The notes beneath the pieces were generated by a model that was not told the DNA's origin, ran no database searches, and saw only the letters and a program-made list of their open reading frames with translations. Shown here in pieces: positions 1-8,445 of a stretch of DNA of 64,000 nt. The stretch is from the NCBI RefSeq assembly GCF_900103195.1, contig NZ_FMWU01000003.1, positions 1-64,000 on the forward strand, read 5' to 3'. Made by a program: the position numbers and the translations under genes. The DNA comes from Methylobacterium sp. UNC378MF. Its GTDB lineage: Bacteria > Pseudomonadota > Alphaproteobacteria > Rhizobiales > Beijerinckiaceae. Each line of letters opens with the position of its first letter. Position 1 is the first letter of the stretch.

Positions 1-240
<240 letters not shown>

Positions 241-285
241 TCAATGGGTAGGTCATCGTTCAAGGCCGCGAGCGGCTTGATCGGG

Positions 286-573
286 CTAGGCGACGACGCC
301 CAGGATGTCGGATTCCTTCACGATCAGGAGGTCCTGACCGTCGATCTTGACCTCAGTGCCGCTCCACTTGCCGAACAGGACGCGGTCACCGGCCTTGACG
401 TCGAGCGCGTTGATCTTGCCGGCCTCGTCGCGGGCCCCTGGTCCCACGGCGACGACCTCGCCCTCCTGCGGCTTCTCCTTGACCGTATCGGGAATAATGA
501 TGCCGCCCTTGGTCTTTTCCTCGCCTTCGATGCGACGGAGCACCACGCGGTCGTGCAGCGGACGGAATTTCAT
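286..573 (-). CDS. groES: GroES co-chaperonin
   Basis: This is a 95-residue protein, the normal GroES length. It starts [14 protein letters not shown], contains the mobile-loop region [20 protein letters not shown] and ends [14 protein letters not shown]. GroES is the heptameric lid of the GroEL chamber in the cytosol. The reading frame stays open 37 codons further upstream, but homology and family length place the start at the ATG at 573. The upstream part covers the 5' leader next to the CIRCE operator. It is followed by groEL in the same direction. Identification is secure. Confidence 0.98.
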   Translation of the reverse strand: MKFRPLHDRVVLRRIEGEEKTKGGIIIPDTVKEKPQEGEVVAVGPGARDEAGKINALDVKAGDRVLFGKWSGTEVKIDGQDLLIVKESDILGVVA

Positions 574-677
574 TGTCAGATCCTGATCGATCCCAAGCGA
601 GATCCAACCGAGACGGTTGGCGCTATCGCGGGAGGGGTAGCGGCGACACAGAGCATCGCGGCCCGATCGACGCATCC

Positions 678-704
678 TTAGCACTCGACGTGTGGAAGTG
701 CTAA
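678..704 (-). promoter_or_regulatory. CIRCE operator (HrcA binding site) upstream of groESL
   Basis: An inverted repeat TTAGCACTC-N9-AAGTGCTAA lies 104 bases upstream of the groES start codon. It differs from the CIRCE consensus (TTAGCACTC-N9-GAGTGCTAA) at one base of one arm. CIRCE is bound by the repressor HrcA, which is titrated by GroEL, so groESL is expected to be heat-inducible through HrcA. No hrcA gene is in the window. Confidence 0.93.
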
Positions 705-1239
705 TGCGGTGAACGAGGTCGAGGCCTGCCGCATGGGGAGCCGGCGCGATGCCTCCCCGCTGCCGCTGCGGTTTGGACCCGGCAGCATCGAGCCTGCCTC
801 CGTCGTCTGTCTCATGGGCAACGCCCGAATCGCCGAAGCCAGACGTTCAAACGCGGAGCGTAGCCCACCGGCTCTGCGCCACGTCTGACGCGTCAGACGT
901 GGCGGCCGCGATGGCCTTCGGACTACATCGCGAAACCTCTCAAGAGCTAGTTTTCACTCCTGCGTCGGCTATGCCTCCCATGAGTTCGCGCGGCCGCCGA
1001 GCGGACCGACACCGGCTGGAACACCAGTTCCCTTGAAAATCCGCCAGTTGAACGACTGCATCGCACAGTATCACTGCGGCCGATGGAACTGGTGCGGCAC
1101 GCCGACAACTGCGTGAGGTGAGATGTATTGTACGGCATCGTTTGCCGCTTCATGCAATCGTTAACGGTACTATGGGCTCATTGTGGCATGCCCGCAGCTG
1201 AGCGCTTGCAGCTCCCGCCATCCACGGCGGAGGGCCCTG
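705..1239. other. Gene-free stretch upstream of groES
   Basis: No frame on either strand reads as a plausible protein; the open frames are arginine-rich shadows. The stretch should contain the groESL promoter at its left edge. Its one striking element is the long perfect palindrome described separately at 877-904. Confidence 0.6.
877..904. repeat. 28-bp perfect palindrome
   Basis: The half-site CGCCACGTCTGACG is followed directly by its exact reverse complement, so the dyad has 14 base pairs per arm and no central spacer. There is no T-run on either side, so it is not a classical intrinsic terminator. It could be an operator for a dimeric regulator, a cruciform-forming site or a recombination site. 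No adjacent gene indicates which. Confidence 0.8.
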
Positions 1240-1421
1240 TGCCACGCTTCTTTTTCAACATGTGCGACGGTGTCAGTTCGCCCCACGATACTCTCCAGCT
1301 TCCGAATGAGCATGGTCGTGGCGTGCCGGTCCGAAGCTTGGAGCATCGCGCGTCGTCTCCCGTCGCAAGCGAAAGCGCACGGCTCTTCCGGCCGCCGACG
1401 CCTGCATCAATCGGCCGGTGA
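1240..1421 (+). pseudogene. Possible remnant of a DUF6894-type small protein
   Basis: A GTG-started frame begins VPRFFFNMCDGVSS. This resembles the conserved opening of DUF6894-type proteins (PRYFFH..DG followed by a D..G.ELP segment). An intact member lies at 29505-29738 in this window. After about 35 residues the similarity fades into low-complexity proline and serine-rich sequence and the typical C-terminus is missing. I therefore read it as a decayed copy. The match is short, so it could be chance. Confidence 0.3.
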
Positions 1422-1962
1422 TGAATGCCAGGTAGAACCGAGGTGATCGGATGCCAGCGACATGCACCCAATGACATGCACCCATTCGGGAGGCAGTCAC
1501 TTGTTCGGTCGGACATCAGACGTTCGCTGCGGCTTCCGGCTCTCCAATACGATTGAGAGCACTCGGGATCCGTGAATGCCAGACGCAGCGTTCTGGACGA
1601 TCCGCGGCTCGATTTCCGGCCCGCGTGCCGTTGGAGACGGTGCGCCCGCGGCTCGATTCCCCGGGATGGCCCCCGCATCGCCGCGCAGCACCCGCTGCAG
1701 CAGGTCAGCTTCTGCGGCGCGGCCCCTCGCGCGGCCGCCCGCAACCCTTGGACCGCGCCTGGATGGCGTGCCGGCCGGTCGAGGCGCGGATCCAGTCAAG
1801 CGGGCGCGTCCTCGGGGCCCGCGGCAGGCCGCGTTCGGGCCTGTCGCGGTCAGGGCTATCTTTGTCGGCTGCGAGGGCGCAGAGTGAGGAGATCACCGGA
1901 TCGGTTAATCCAGGCTCCGGTGGCTGAGGGTCCATGCCCCCGCCTGCAACGGACAGGCGCGC
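1422..1962. other. Gene-free stretch with a short tandem repeat
   Basis: No credible reading frame is seen on either strand. Two 14-base tandem copies of GACATGCACCCAAT (the second ending TT) lie at 1459-1486. Otherwise nothing recognisable is present. Confidence 0.45.
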
Positions 1963-2238
1963 ATGGCGGACATCATCGCGTTCTCCACCAAGCCCCGCTC
2001 GCGGCACGCGCGCCGAGCCTATCAGGTGCATCGATTCGCTCAGGGCGGCGGCGTGCTCAGGTCCTGCATCATCACCGCCCGCGACGACGGTGATGCCAGG
2101 CGGCAGGCGGCACGGTTGATCGACGGCCATCGCACCGAGCTTTGGGCCAGCAACCGCCTCGTCGCTGTCTTCGGTTCGGTCAGGAGCCCGCTCGCGATCG
2201 CGATCCAGCCTGCGGACCAGCCCACGATCGGACGGTGA
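1963..2238 (+). CDS. Small conserved-type hypothetical protein
   Basis: This 91-residue frame has an arginine-rich N-terminus and a central RSCIITARDDGDARRQAARL segment. It ends with DGHRTELWASNRLVAVF. The pattern D-G-H-x-x-E-L-W-x-x-x-R-L-V recurs, as I recall, in short Methylobacterium proteins of unknown function, and third codon positions are GC-rich. No signal peptide or membrane segment is visible. It is followed in the same direction by the lysine-rich small gene at 2282. Function is unknown. Confidence 0.55.
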   Translation: MADIIAFSTKPRSRHARRAYQVHRFAQGGGVLRSCIITARDDGDARRQAARLIDGHRTELWASNRLVAVFGSVRSPLAIAIQPADQPTIGR

Positions 2239-2281
2239 AGACGGCTCCGGCCGGCCTCGCAGCATATCCAGGAGCAAGACC

Positions 2282-2413
2282 ATGGCGACGGACAAGAAGC
2301 GCGGGAACCGAGAGACCAAGAAGCCGAAGAAGCCCGTGCCCAAGACTAACGCCGCGGCGCCCTCGAACAAGGGGACTGTCGCGGCTGCCATGAAGACCAG
2401 CGGTCGAGGCTGA
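2282..2413 (+). CDS. Lysine-rich 43-residue small protein
   Basis: The frame starts MATDKKRGNRETKKPKKP and ends TSGRG. The basic lysine/arginine head and alanine/proline-rich tail resemble a very small basic protein type that I associate with Methylobacterium. An upstream AGGAG (CATATCCAGGAGCAAGACC) sits at good spacing before the ATG. It is probably cytosolic and could bind nucleic acid, but that rests on charge alone. It lies 43 bases after the preceding small gene and may share its transcript. Confidence 0.7.
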   Translation: MATDKKRGNRETKKPKKPVPKTNAAAPSNKGTVAAAMKTSGRG

Positions 2414-2443
2414 GGCGATGTCCGATCACCATGGCTGCTCGGT

Positions 2444-2689
2444 ATGATAGAGCCCGTTCGCCCGCGGATGTGCCCGGTGATGCGGAAGCTGATCGGGATG
2501 ATCGTCCGCATGTCGCAGCGCCCAGGCCTTCAGGAGCAGGGAGAGCTGATTGATCAGCTCACGGAGCTCGAAACCGAGGGCATAGCCAAGCATGTTCCGT
2601 GGCGGACCGTGGAGGCGATCCGGACCACCCGATTGAAGCTGCGCGTCGAGGGCCTGATGCCCAGGACGCCGCTCCCGCGCAGTCATTGA
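2444..2689 (+). CDS. Small hypothetical protein
   Basis: The 81-residue frame carries LQEQGELIDQLTELETEGI followed by PWRTVEAIRTTRLKLRVEGL. Third positions are consistently G or C and the composition is that of a normal soluble helical protein. I do not recognise a family. A second ATG 12 codons in (MRKLIGMIV) may be the real start, because no clear ribosome site precedes either one. The opposite strand also has an open frame here, but its translation is less protein-like. Confidence 0.4.
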   Translation: MIEPVRPRMCPVMRKLIGMIVRMSQRPGLQEQGELIDQLTELETEGIAKHVPWRTVEAIRTTRLKLRVEGLMPRTPLPRSH

Positions 2690-2751
2690 TGGACCCCAGC
2701 ATGTCTGGACAGGAAGCGTGCCTGGGCGAGTGTCGCTCGCTCGTCAGCTGA

Positions 2752-2898
2752 GCAGAGCGTGACGGCATCGTCGCCCAGGAGCTCCTGCTTCGGTTTATCC
2801 TGCATGCGAACTGCGCGGAACGACAGGAGAAGGCAATCGACGGGCTGCTCGCGGTGGTTGAGCGGACCCGTGAGATGGCAGGATCGACGAAGGGGTGA
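2752..2898 (+). pseudogene. Start-less remnant of a small helical protein
   Basis: The frame between a TGA at 2749 and a TGA at 2896 reads AERDGIVAQELLLRFILHA, then NCAERQEKAIDGLLAVVERT. This is a plausible amphipathic helical protein tail, but there is no ATG, GTG or TTG at its front. I read it as the 3' end of a small gene that lost its start. The alternative is non-coding sequence with a chance open frame. Confidence 0.3.
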
Positions 2899-2970
2899 CG
2901 TCCGCAGCGGGAGGGACCTCTTGGAAGCCGCGCCTTGGCCGGCCTCGGGCGACTGGCGGTCCTGACGGGC

Positions 2971-3228
2971 TCACCACATCTCTTCGCTGACGAGCGCGCC
3001 GCTCTCGTCGAAGATGCCGCGCCAGCCCCTGTCATGCAGCCGGACGGTCACGCGGGTCAGACAGATGCCGTCGCCATCACTGGACGCGACGCGGGCATCG
3101 AGCCGTCCCTGCCGGTCCATGCGCTTCAGGTCTGCGGTGCTCACACCGAGTCGAGGCGCCAATTCGCGGGGATCGACAAGCCAATCACCCATGCGGCCGA
3201 ATGCGAGCTTCACGGAGCAGGTCTCCAT
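2971..3228 (-). CDS. Small hypothetical protein, DUF6522-like
   Basis: The 85-residue product starts METCSVKLAFGRMGDWLVD. It continues with RELAPRLGVSTADLKRMDRQG, a helix-turn-like segment, then a beta-rich half containing ICLTRVTVRLHDRGWRGIFD. The layout is close to the short Methylobacterium proteins I know as DUF6522: a residue pattern with a VD..ELA..LG motif and a strand-rich second half. The frame is open further upstream, but the ATG at 3228 gives the length typical of such proteins. Function is unknown and no catalytic motif is apparent. Confidence 0.6.
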   Translation of the reverse strand: METCSVKLAFGRMGDWLVDPRELAPRLGVSTADLKRMDRQGRLDARVASSDGDGICLTRVTVRLHDRGWRGIFDESGALVSEEMW

Positions 3229-3337
3229 CAGCGCGGCAGCAGCTTGCGGGGCTGAGACCGACCATAGCACCCTTCCTTCTCGTCCATGCGCCCGCATCGA
3301 GCGCGGATGCGGCGAAGCCGGCGCTCCCGCGTCTCGG

Positions 3338-3706
3338 TCAGATGCCGATGCTGGCTGCCCCCGCCGTGGCGGCCTGTTGAACGGTGGCACCGTTCCGCAG
3401 CGCCATGGCTATGGCGATCGACATGGTGTCGATGGCGAGAGCACGATCCTGCCCGTAATCGCACGAGCTGTTCCGGCCGGAGCTGAGCCGCGCATAGTAG
3501 GCATCCGGAAACTCCTGATCGATCCGAGTCCTGAGGAGCCGTGCAGCCGCGGCGTAATTTTCCTCGAAGTTCCGATCCTTGCTTGCAGACGCGCCCTCGA
3601 ACGTCCCCTCTTCCTTTCTCTTTGCGGTCGCATCGGACCTGCGCTCCTGCGCGCTGCCCAGGAAAAACTGGATCGTTTTGGAGATCAGCCACCGAATGAC
3701 GGGCAT
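3338..3706 (-). CDS. Hypothetical protein with hydrophobic N-terminus
   Basis: This 122-residue protein starts MPVIRWLISKTIQFFLGSAQ and is preceded by AGGAG at 8 bases, which fixes the start inside a longer open frame. The body contains NFEENYAAAARLLRTRIDQ and DAYYARLSSG, then a helical alanine-rich tail. The N-terminal 15 residues could anchor it to the membrane or form an amphipathic helix; there is no cleavage site. I do not recognise a family. Transcription is leftward, as for the DUF6522-like gene 109 bases downstream. Confidence 0.6.
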   Translation of the reverse strand: MPVIRWLISKTIQFFLGSAQERRSDATAKRKEEGTFEGASASKDRNFEENYAAAARLLRTRIDQEFPDAYYARLSSGRNSSCDYGQDRALAIDTMSIAIAMALRNGATVQQAATAGAASIGI

Positions 3707-4009
3707 CGAAATCTCCTGATCGGGTCGCGACGGACGCACCCTCACGCTTTCCATAGCACAATCTATTGGTCCCTGCGGGCTTCGCGATGTCATGCGGTCA
3801 GCCTGCGCCGGTTTGTCCTTCTGCGCGGGACATCCGTGAAACGGAGTCTGGCTGGCCGCGTCACGGTCCAGCCCCGCAGCGGTCAACAGAGGCATCGCGA
3901 CGGGGGGCAGCCCGTGTCGCCCGGAGGCCCAGCGTCGGGCCTGTCGAACAGGCGACGGCGCCTCGCCTCACGGAACTTGACGATCCCCGCGATACCGCGC
4001 CGCCGGCGG

Positions 4010-4423
4010 TCACGACGGCGCGGTCTGCGGGCCCGGATGGACTAGAACCGCACCGCATTCGGGTGCCTTCCACACCGGCAAGGATCCCTCGCGAACGAAC
4101 ATGGCGAAGCCTTCGATCGCATCCGGTCGGTCGAAGTCTTTGACGTCGTGCACGGCGCGACCGAGGATGCAGGCTGAATCCGGCGCATCGGCCACAGGAG
4201 ATCGGCTATCCAGCGAGAACATCACGCCGGATCGACCGGGCCGAAGCGCGTCCGGCCGTGCGCCGATCCTGCGCCACAGGCAATGCCACCGGGCGCAGGC
4301 GTCTGGCCGTTCGGGATAGATCCCGCATCTCGTTCCGGTGTTGTGCCGGCACAGGAGGCCCGCAGGCTTGTCGAGGGCCTGGATCTCCAGAACACGACAA
4401 CACAGCGTGCAGGAGCCGTAGGA
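4010..4423 (-). pseudogene. Cysteine-cluster (YkgJ/zinc-finger-like) gene lacking a start
   Basis: The frame reads SYGSCTLCCRVLEIQALDKP, then CRHNTGTRCGIYPERPDAC and WHCLWRR, then GARPDALRPGRSGVMFS. This matches the CxxCC...C..C.IY..RP..C..F.CLW pattern of YkgJ-type cysteine-cluster proteins, which probably bind metal. The remaining 70 residues are consistent with a real protein end. However, a TGA stands four codons before the first cysteine and no start codon lies between. A GTG at 4225 could only yield the C-terminal half without any cysteine of the cluster. I read it as a 5'-truncated or frameshifted gene. Confidence 0.55.
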
Positions 4424-4680
4424 TCAATCCAGGACGGAAGCTGCGGGAGGTCTCGGTGCCACCTCTCGTCCGCCGCAGCAGAGGCGTGTTCTGCTTGCGA
4501 TGAGCCTGACCTCGCTGTCCCGTCGCTGCCGTTATGGGGCGCCGCTCTCCGCCCGGAGCGGCGGCATCCCGGCGGGAGGCTTTTCACAGCCATCGCCCCG
4601 CGACCGAGCAGGCCCCGGGCACGATCAGACCGGGACGGGTTGACGCCCGCGATCCAGCGACCGCCAGCCGGAACGCGACC

Positions 4681-4836
4681 TCAAGTCTTCTGCGGGGGCC
4701 TGCCAGTCCTGAAGTTTCGGGTCTTCGGTTCGGCCTTGAGCAGCTCAGGCTTGTTGGCCAGGAGTCGCTTCACCCGCTCGTTGAAGTCTTCGGGCGTCAC
4801 TGCCTGCGCTTTGCCGGTCGTGAATTCGCGAGCCAT
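4681..4836 (-). CDS. 51-residue small hypothetical protein
   Basis: The product starts MAREFTTGKAQAVTPEDFNE and continues RVKRLLANKPELLKAEPKT. It is a compact basic helical peptide. A GGAGG-type ribosome site (CGGAGGCCGAG) precedes the ATG at about 7 bases, and third positions are GC-rich, which supports translation. No family is recognised. It lies alone between the cysteine-cluster remnant and the hypothetical gene at 5083. Confidence 0.6.
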   Translation of the reverse strand: MAREFTTGKAQAVTPEDFNERVKRLLANKPELLKAEPKTRNFRTGRPPQKT

Positions 4837-5082
4837 CTCGGCCTCCGCTTCGTCGCCCAGGGCACGGGATTGCGCGGAGGGATACGTGGCTATGCGCCTT
4901 CTCGAACCATAGCGCCACCGCCATTTCTTCGATCGGACGGCGGGGTGCTGGACGCCACCGGCTCATGCCGGGCGGCTTGGGGCAATCGTCGACGGCGCGC
5001 TTCCGATGATGGGGCTGATCCGGCGGAAGGACGACTCGGACCGCGCACAGGCTGCGAACGATGGGCCTTCCATGCGATCGGC

Positions 5083-5370
5083 TCAAGCCGCCGGACGCCG
5101 TACGTGCCGCCACGCTGCGATCGCGCTTCGTCTCGCCTCGAAGGCCGTGCGCAGCCGCGTGCCGGGCGCACCCTGACGCTCCGCACCGAAGCCGTGGAGC
5201 AGAACCCCATCCGACCCGAAGACCTTCCGCATCTCGGCGCGCCAGAGGCGGTCTGTGATGGAGAGCGTGCTCTCGGTCTCCGCTAAGCGTTCGATGTCCA
5301 TAGCAGATGTCCTCAGCTCGTCACCTGTCGGCACAACGCCTCGCGCCTTTTGAAGGTCCAGCTCGACCAT
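5083..5370 (-). CDS. Small hypothetical protein
   Basis: The frame holds DIERLAETESTLSITDRLWRA, then MRKVFGSDGVLLHGFGAERQ, GAPGTRLRTAFEARRSAIAA and a W. The combination of an AWR.EMR..FG segment and a HG.GAE.RGA.G..L..AFEA segment resembles a short Methylobacterium protein type of unknown role. The ATG at 5370 gives 95 residues. A second ATG at 5301 (MDIERLAETE), with AGGA nine bases upstream, would give 72 and may be the real start. No membrane or secretion signal is present. Confidence 0.55.
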   Translation of the reverse strand: MVELDLQKARGVVPTGDELRTSAMDIERLAETESTLSITDRLWRAEMRKVFGSDGVLLHGFGAERQGAPGTRLRTAFEARRSAIAAWRHVRRPAA

Positions 5371-5492
5371 GGAATCGGCCCTGATCGTGGATGGGCCCCG
5401 AGGGTAAGTCGTCGCGCGATCCGGCAGCCCCTCCCGCGCGGTGTCACCGCGGCGCCGAGCCCCGTGACCGAACCCGGTTTTGCCGCCGCGTG

Positions 5493-5768
5493 TCAGAGGG
5501 CCCGTGCGAGGCCCGCTTCCAGAACGAGGGCACTGGCCGTCTGCTGAGACAGGCGGACGCCCGTCGGCTCGACAGCGGCATCCGCCTTGACGGCGCGGCG
5601 CACGATGGCGAGCGCTTCCTCCTCGGAGCAGGTTATCGCAGCGTAGAAGATGACCAGTTGCCCGGATAGTTCCGCTTCATCGGGCCGCGTCACCTTGAGG
5701 ATGAAGGCCGTCTGATTGGGCTCGATCATCGCCGCGTCCGGCGAATGGGCATTGGTGTTGATTGTCAC
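5493..5768 (-). CDS. Small hypothetical protein in phasin-like gene pair
   Basis: The 91-residue protein contains NQTAFILKVTRPDEAELSGQ, LVIFYAAITCSEEEALAIVR and RAVKADAAVEPTGVRLSQQT. It reads as a compact alpha/beta domain of a type I associate with short Methylobacterium proteins. Its ATG at 5768 lies 6 bases after the stop of the phasin-like gene at 5775, so the two are almost certainly co-transcribed. Function is unknown. Confidence 0.65.
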   Translation of the reverse strand: MTINTNAHSPDAAMIEPNQTAFILKVTRPDEAELSGQLVIFYAAITCSEEEALAIVRRAVKADAAVEPTGVRLSQQTASALVLEAGLARAL

Positions 5769-5774
5769 GGGGTT

Positions 5775-6020
5775 CTACAGCCTCAACCGCTCGGTATTCG
5801 CAGCGACATGTTCGCGGTAGCGCGCGATGACGGCCTCGGGCGAGCCGCCGAACATCAGCGTCGTCAGGGCTTCGGCCGCGGCGTTGACCTTCTCCACGAC
5901 CATCGACCGTGCTTCCGAAACGCCTTCGGGACCGCCCCAGGCCAAGCGGACCAGCCTCAGTTCGATGACCCGCTGTGACTCGATCATCAGCATCAGCGAC
6001 GAGAAGAATGGATTGTACAC
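5775..6020 (-). CDS. Phasin-like small helical protein (GTG start)
   Basis: The product reads (V)YNPFFSSLMLMIESQRVIEL, RLVRLAWGGPEGVSEARSMV and VEKVNAAAEALTTLMFGGSP, then a tail VIARYREHVAANTERLRL. The MVxEKVxAAxEA and YRxHVxANxxRL segments are those of short phasin-like proteins of the order; canonical phasins coat polyhydroxybutyrate granules. I chose the GTG at 6020 because GGAG lies 8 bases upstream and the NPFF opening recurs in relatives. An ATG at 5993 (MLMIES) is the alternative. A decayed copy of the same C-terminus is at 39848-39958. Confidence 0.6.
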   Translation of the reverse strand: MYNPFFSSLMLMIESQRVIELRLVRLAWGGPEGVSEARSMVVEKVNAAAEALTTLMFGGSPEAVIARYREHVAANTERLRL

Positions 6021-6654
6021 GGTCGACTCCGCGCCGCAGGACATGCAGCTCTTGTCAAACGTACCGTGCCGCAAAACGATCCGGTCCAGAAAAGCGGACC
6101 GGTCCTTCGCGTTGATCCGGCCCGCATGAAGATCCGCGAGGTCGTTACTCGACGGGAATGCCGAGGCGCGTTCACCAAGCCGACGACGTCTGCATCGAAC
6201 CGCGGGACAGGCCGTCGGAGCAGTGGGCTCGGAACCCGCGACTCCAGGCCTTCACGCTGAAGTCCGCCGCGGCGTCGAAGCCGGCCGACGGGCTACACAG
6301 TCCCGAAGCGGGACGGGGCAGTCCGGAGCGTCCTGAGATTCAAACGTTGGACAGCCGTGTCCGACGATCCGGACGAGTCCCGCCGATTAGAGCCGCGGCC
6401 GATTCCGTGCCCCCCATCCGGAGGTGCCCGCGTCAGCGGGCCTCGAAGCAGGACTCAAGGGATCGCGCGGCGGGCCGGGGACCTCCTTCGACGCCTCCGC
6501 TTCGCTTCGGCACCTCAGGATGAGGGCGAGGAGAGGATGAACCCAACTCCGCACCACGCGAGCGCCCCGTCGTCGACCGGCTCAACGTGACCGGGAACAG
6601 CTCTAGCTACAGGATACCGGCATCTATCCCGCAGCCCCGACCGGTCGAAACCGT
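6021..6654. other. Gene-free stretch
   Basis: No credible reading frame is found. It contains the dispersed-type palindromic repeat at 6481-6525, and the left edge should hold the promoter of the phasin-like gene pair. Confidence 0.5.
6481..6525. repeat. Intergenic palindromic repeat (REP-like)
   Basis: The segment begins CCTCCTTCGACGCCTCCGCT and ends GGCACCTCAGGATGAGG. Its ends CCTCC/T and ATGAGG form an imperfect dyad. This is the style of the CCTCATCCTGAGG...GAAGGAGG repeat that, as I recall, is widespread between genes of Methylobacterium and its relatives. Only this copy is seen in the window. Confidence 0.5.
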
Positions 6655-6852
6655 TCAGGAGGCAAGTGTGAGTTCGCCCTCCCGCACGGCACGCTCGCCG
6701 CCCGCGGACCTGATCCGGTAGGTCGGCTCGCCGGAACGGTCGTCCGGTGTCAGGCGAACCACCTCGAAGAGGCCGTCGACGATGCTCTTATTGCCGGCAT
6801 AGCTGAGCCCCAGCTGCCGGACGTGCTGGCCGATTTTGAACTTGTGAGACAT
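6655..6852 (-). CDS. Small conserved-type hypothetical protein
   Basis: The 65-residue product begins MSHKFKIGQHVRQLGLSYAG and ends RAVREGELTLAS, with FEVVRLTPDDRSGEPTYRIR between. The F.xGQ.V and .YRVVRL.P...G...YR..S....ERVV.ESEL segments mark a short beta-rich family that is common in this lineage and may form an SH3-like barrel. GGAGG precedes the ATG at 6 bases. It is expected to be a single-gene unit. Molecular role is unknown. Confidence 0.65.
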   Translation of the reverse strand: MSHKFKIGQHVRQLGLSYAGNKSIVDGLFEVVRLTPDDRSGEPTYRIRSAGGERAVREGELTLAS

Positions 6853-6894
6853 GGGGCGTCCTCCAGAATACGGGTGCGCGTCGGAGAGCCCGAC

Positions 6895-7263
6895 CTACCG
6901 GCGGGCTCGCGCCTTGCGGGCAGCGAAACGCGCGTCGCGCGTGGCTTTCTGTTCGGCCGCGAGGTTCGCCTGCCGCTCCGCCTTCTCGGCAGCTTCGCGG
7001 ACGAGTTCGGCCGCGGCATGCGCCATTGCGGCCTGAGCCTCAACCGCGCGCTCGGCCTCGGCGGCGAGACGAGCCGCGTCCCGCTCGGTCGCTCGGACGT
7101 CGCGCGCCTGAACGACGGCGCGCCGTGCCGCCTCCCGTGCGAGGACAACCGGATCATCCGCGGCAGGACGTGCCCGGAACCGGGCGAGTGTCACCTGTCG
7201 CGCTTTGGCGATCGCGTCGAGACGATCAACGAGCTGATTGGTTCTGAATTGGCCCACGTACAT
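6895..7263 (-). CDS. DUF6481-type alanine-rich coiled-coil protein
   Basis: The 122-residue protein has ALARFRARP-type and ADDPVVLAREAARRAVVQAR segments. They are followed by a long uninterrupted Ala/Arg/Glu helix and a basic tail, DARFAARKARARR. This matches the pattern of DUF6481 proteins, in which a short N-terminal part leads into one long charged helix. It is soluble and has no enzymatic motif. The TAC-containing start MYVGQFRTNQLVDRLDA fits the usual length. It may be co-regulated with the cold-shock gene on the same strand 99 bases upstream, though the hairpin between them argues for separate transcripts. Confidence 0.7.
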   Translation of the reverse strand: MYVGQFRTNQLVDRLDAIAKARQVTLARFRARPAADDPVVLAREAARRAVVQARDVRATERDAARLAAEAERAVEAQAAMAHAAAELVREAAEKAERQANLAAEQKATRDARFAARKARARR

Positions 7264-7308
7264 TCCCTATGCGCACCACGGCACAGCCGCGGTTGCGAGA
7301 AGCAGATG

Positions 7309-7332
7309 AAGCCGCTCCCGAGGGAACGGCTC
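7309..7332 (-). terminator. Probable terminator of the cold-shock gene
   Basis: AGCCGCTCCC and GGGAACGGCT form a 10-base stem with one mismatch, located about 31 bases after the csp stop on the reverse strand. The sequence after it (TTCATCTGCTTCT) is pyrimidine-rich but lacks a strong T-run. Confidence 0.45.
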
Positions 7333-7362
7333 CGAAACTCGTCAGAGGCAGATGAGCGAGGC

Positions 7363-7572
7363 TCAAGCGGCCTGAAGGCTGCCGGCCGACTGCTTGCCGG
7401 TACGCCGGTCGGTCTCCATCTCGTAGGAGACCTTCTGGCCTTCGTTCAGGCCCTGCATTCCGGCGCGCTCGACGGCCGAGATGTGGACGAAGACGTCCTT
7501 GCCGCCGTCATCCGGCTGGATGAAGCCGAAGCCCTTGGTGTCGTTGAACCATTTAACGGTGCCGATGGTCAT
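7363..7572 (-). CDS. cspA: Cold-shock domain protein
   Basis: This is a 69-residue single-domain CspA-type protein. It has the RNA-binding motifs KGFGFI (RNP1) and VFVHIS (RNP2), the opening [12 protein letters not shown] and the end GKQSAGSL. Cold-shock proteins bind single-stranded RNA and DNA and melt mRNA structure in the cytosol. Length and motifs are fully typical. The 600-base gene-poor region upstream could house the long 5' leader typical of cold-regulated csp genes; this is inferred, not seen. The csp family is multi-copy, so the exact letter in the gene name is arbitrary. Confidence 0.95.
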   Translation of the reverse strand: MTIGTVKWFNDTKGFGFIQPDDGGKDVFVHISAVERAGMQGLNEGQKVSYEMETDRRTGKQSAGSLQAA

Positions 7573-8187
7573 AGGTATTCCATATCAGTTTAGGCAAATA
7601 AAAGTGTCGGGCGCATGGTTGCTACGCGCCCGGTCGCTGATCGTCGAGAATGGGAGAAATGCAGGGCGCTCGCCCTGTTGAGGCGATGCGGCCGAATATC
7701 TGGCCAAAATTCGATGGATCATCTGTACGCTATCGGCGCGACAATCACAACCACAAAAGATAAACACGCATTTTACGCCAGGATATCCGCAGATTATTTG
7801 CCCCACAATTTCGCTTCAGGGATCTTGGCGAGCAATCGAGAGCGGCGCCGGGTCGGCTTCCGCCGCATCGTGGATTCGGCTGCTTCATCGCCGCCGGCAC
7901 TAGCTGCGCGCGGCGACGTCTATCGGGCGATGAAGGCGTTCAGCCGGCTTGATGTCGGCGCGCGTGCTGATCATGCGCCGGAGTTCCTGATGCTCAGCCC
8001 GTTGCGGCCGGAGGTCCGGAAGAATGCAAGGCTGACATCCGTCCCGTGTCCGACCGACGAAGCGTTGCTGGTCTGACGGCCCAAGCTGTGAACGAGTCAC
8101 GGTTAGCCAAGCCGTTGCGCGCACGTTTGCCGACAGAGCCGAGCGTGGCAAGCACCTCCGGGCCGCTTCGCTGCCTTTGAGCTCAGG
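7573..8187. other. Gene-free stretch upstream of the cold-shock gene
   Basis: Part of this region (about 7690-7820) is visibly AT-richer than the surroundings, as expected of promoter and leader sequence. A forward open frame at 7615-8076 has no protein-like pattern. Confidence 0.45.
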
Positions 8188-8445
8188 TCATCGAGCGATG
8201 CGATCACCTGCGGTCTCTGACCCTGCGCGCTCGAAGCGAAGGGTCAACATCCGAGCCCGATTGAGAGAGAGCAGATTATCGGCGACCGAGCCCGACATCA
8301 TCGTCGCGAATTCTTCCCTGGTCACCCCACGGCTCTTGAAGGACTCCACGACCGTGTCCGCATGCGCCATTTCCAGGAGATCGCGCCTGATTTCCATGGT
8401 CGATGGGATTGATATCTTGCGGCCAAAACGCTTTCGATCAAGCAT
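8188..8445 (-). CDS. Hypothetical protein of 85 residues
   Basis: The translation starts MLDRKRFGRKISIPSTMEIR. It continues RDLLEMAHADTVVESFKSRG, VTREEFATMMSGSVADNLLS and LNRARMLTLRFERAG. It looks like a compact helical domain, and codon usage is less GC-biased than that of neighbouring genes. The ATG at 8445 has a purine-rich GCGAGA 8 bases upstream; AGGA is further away. No family is recognised and no membrane segment is present. The AT-richer flanks hint at recent acquisition. Confidence 0.5.
   Translation of the reverse strand: MLDRKRFGRKISIPSTMEIRRDLLEMAHADTVVESFKSRGVTREEFATMMSGSVADNLLSLNRARMLTLRFERAGSETAGDRIAR

Noticed and set aside
1459..1486. Two-copy 14-bp tandem repeat as an origin iteron or regulatory array
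   Set aside because: Only two copies and no replication or regulatory gene nearby.
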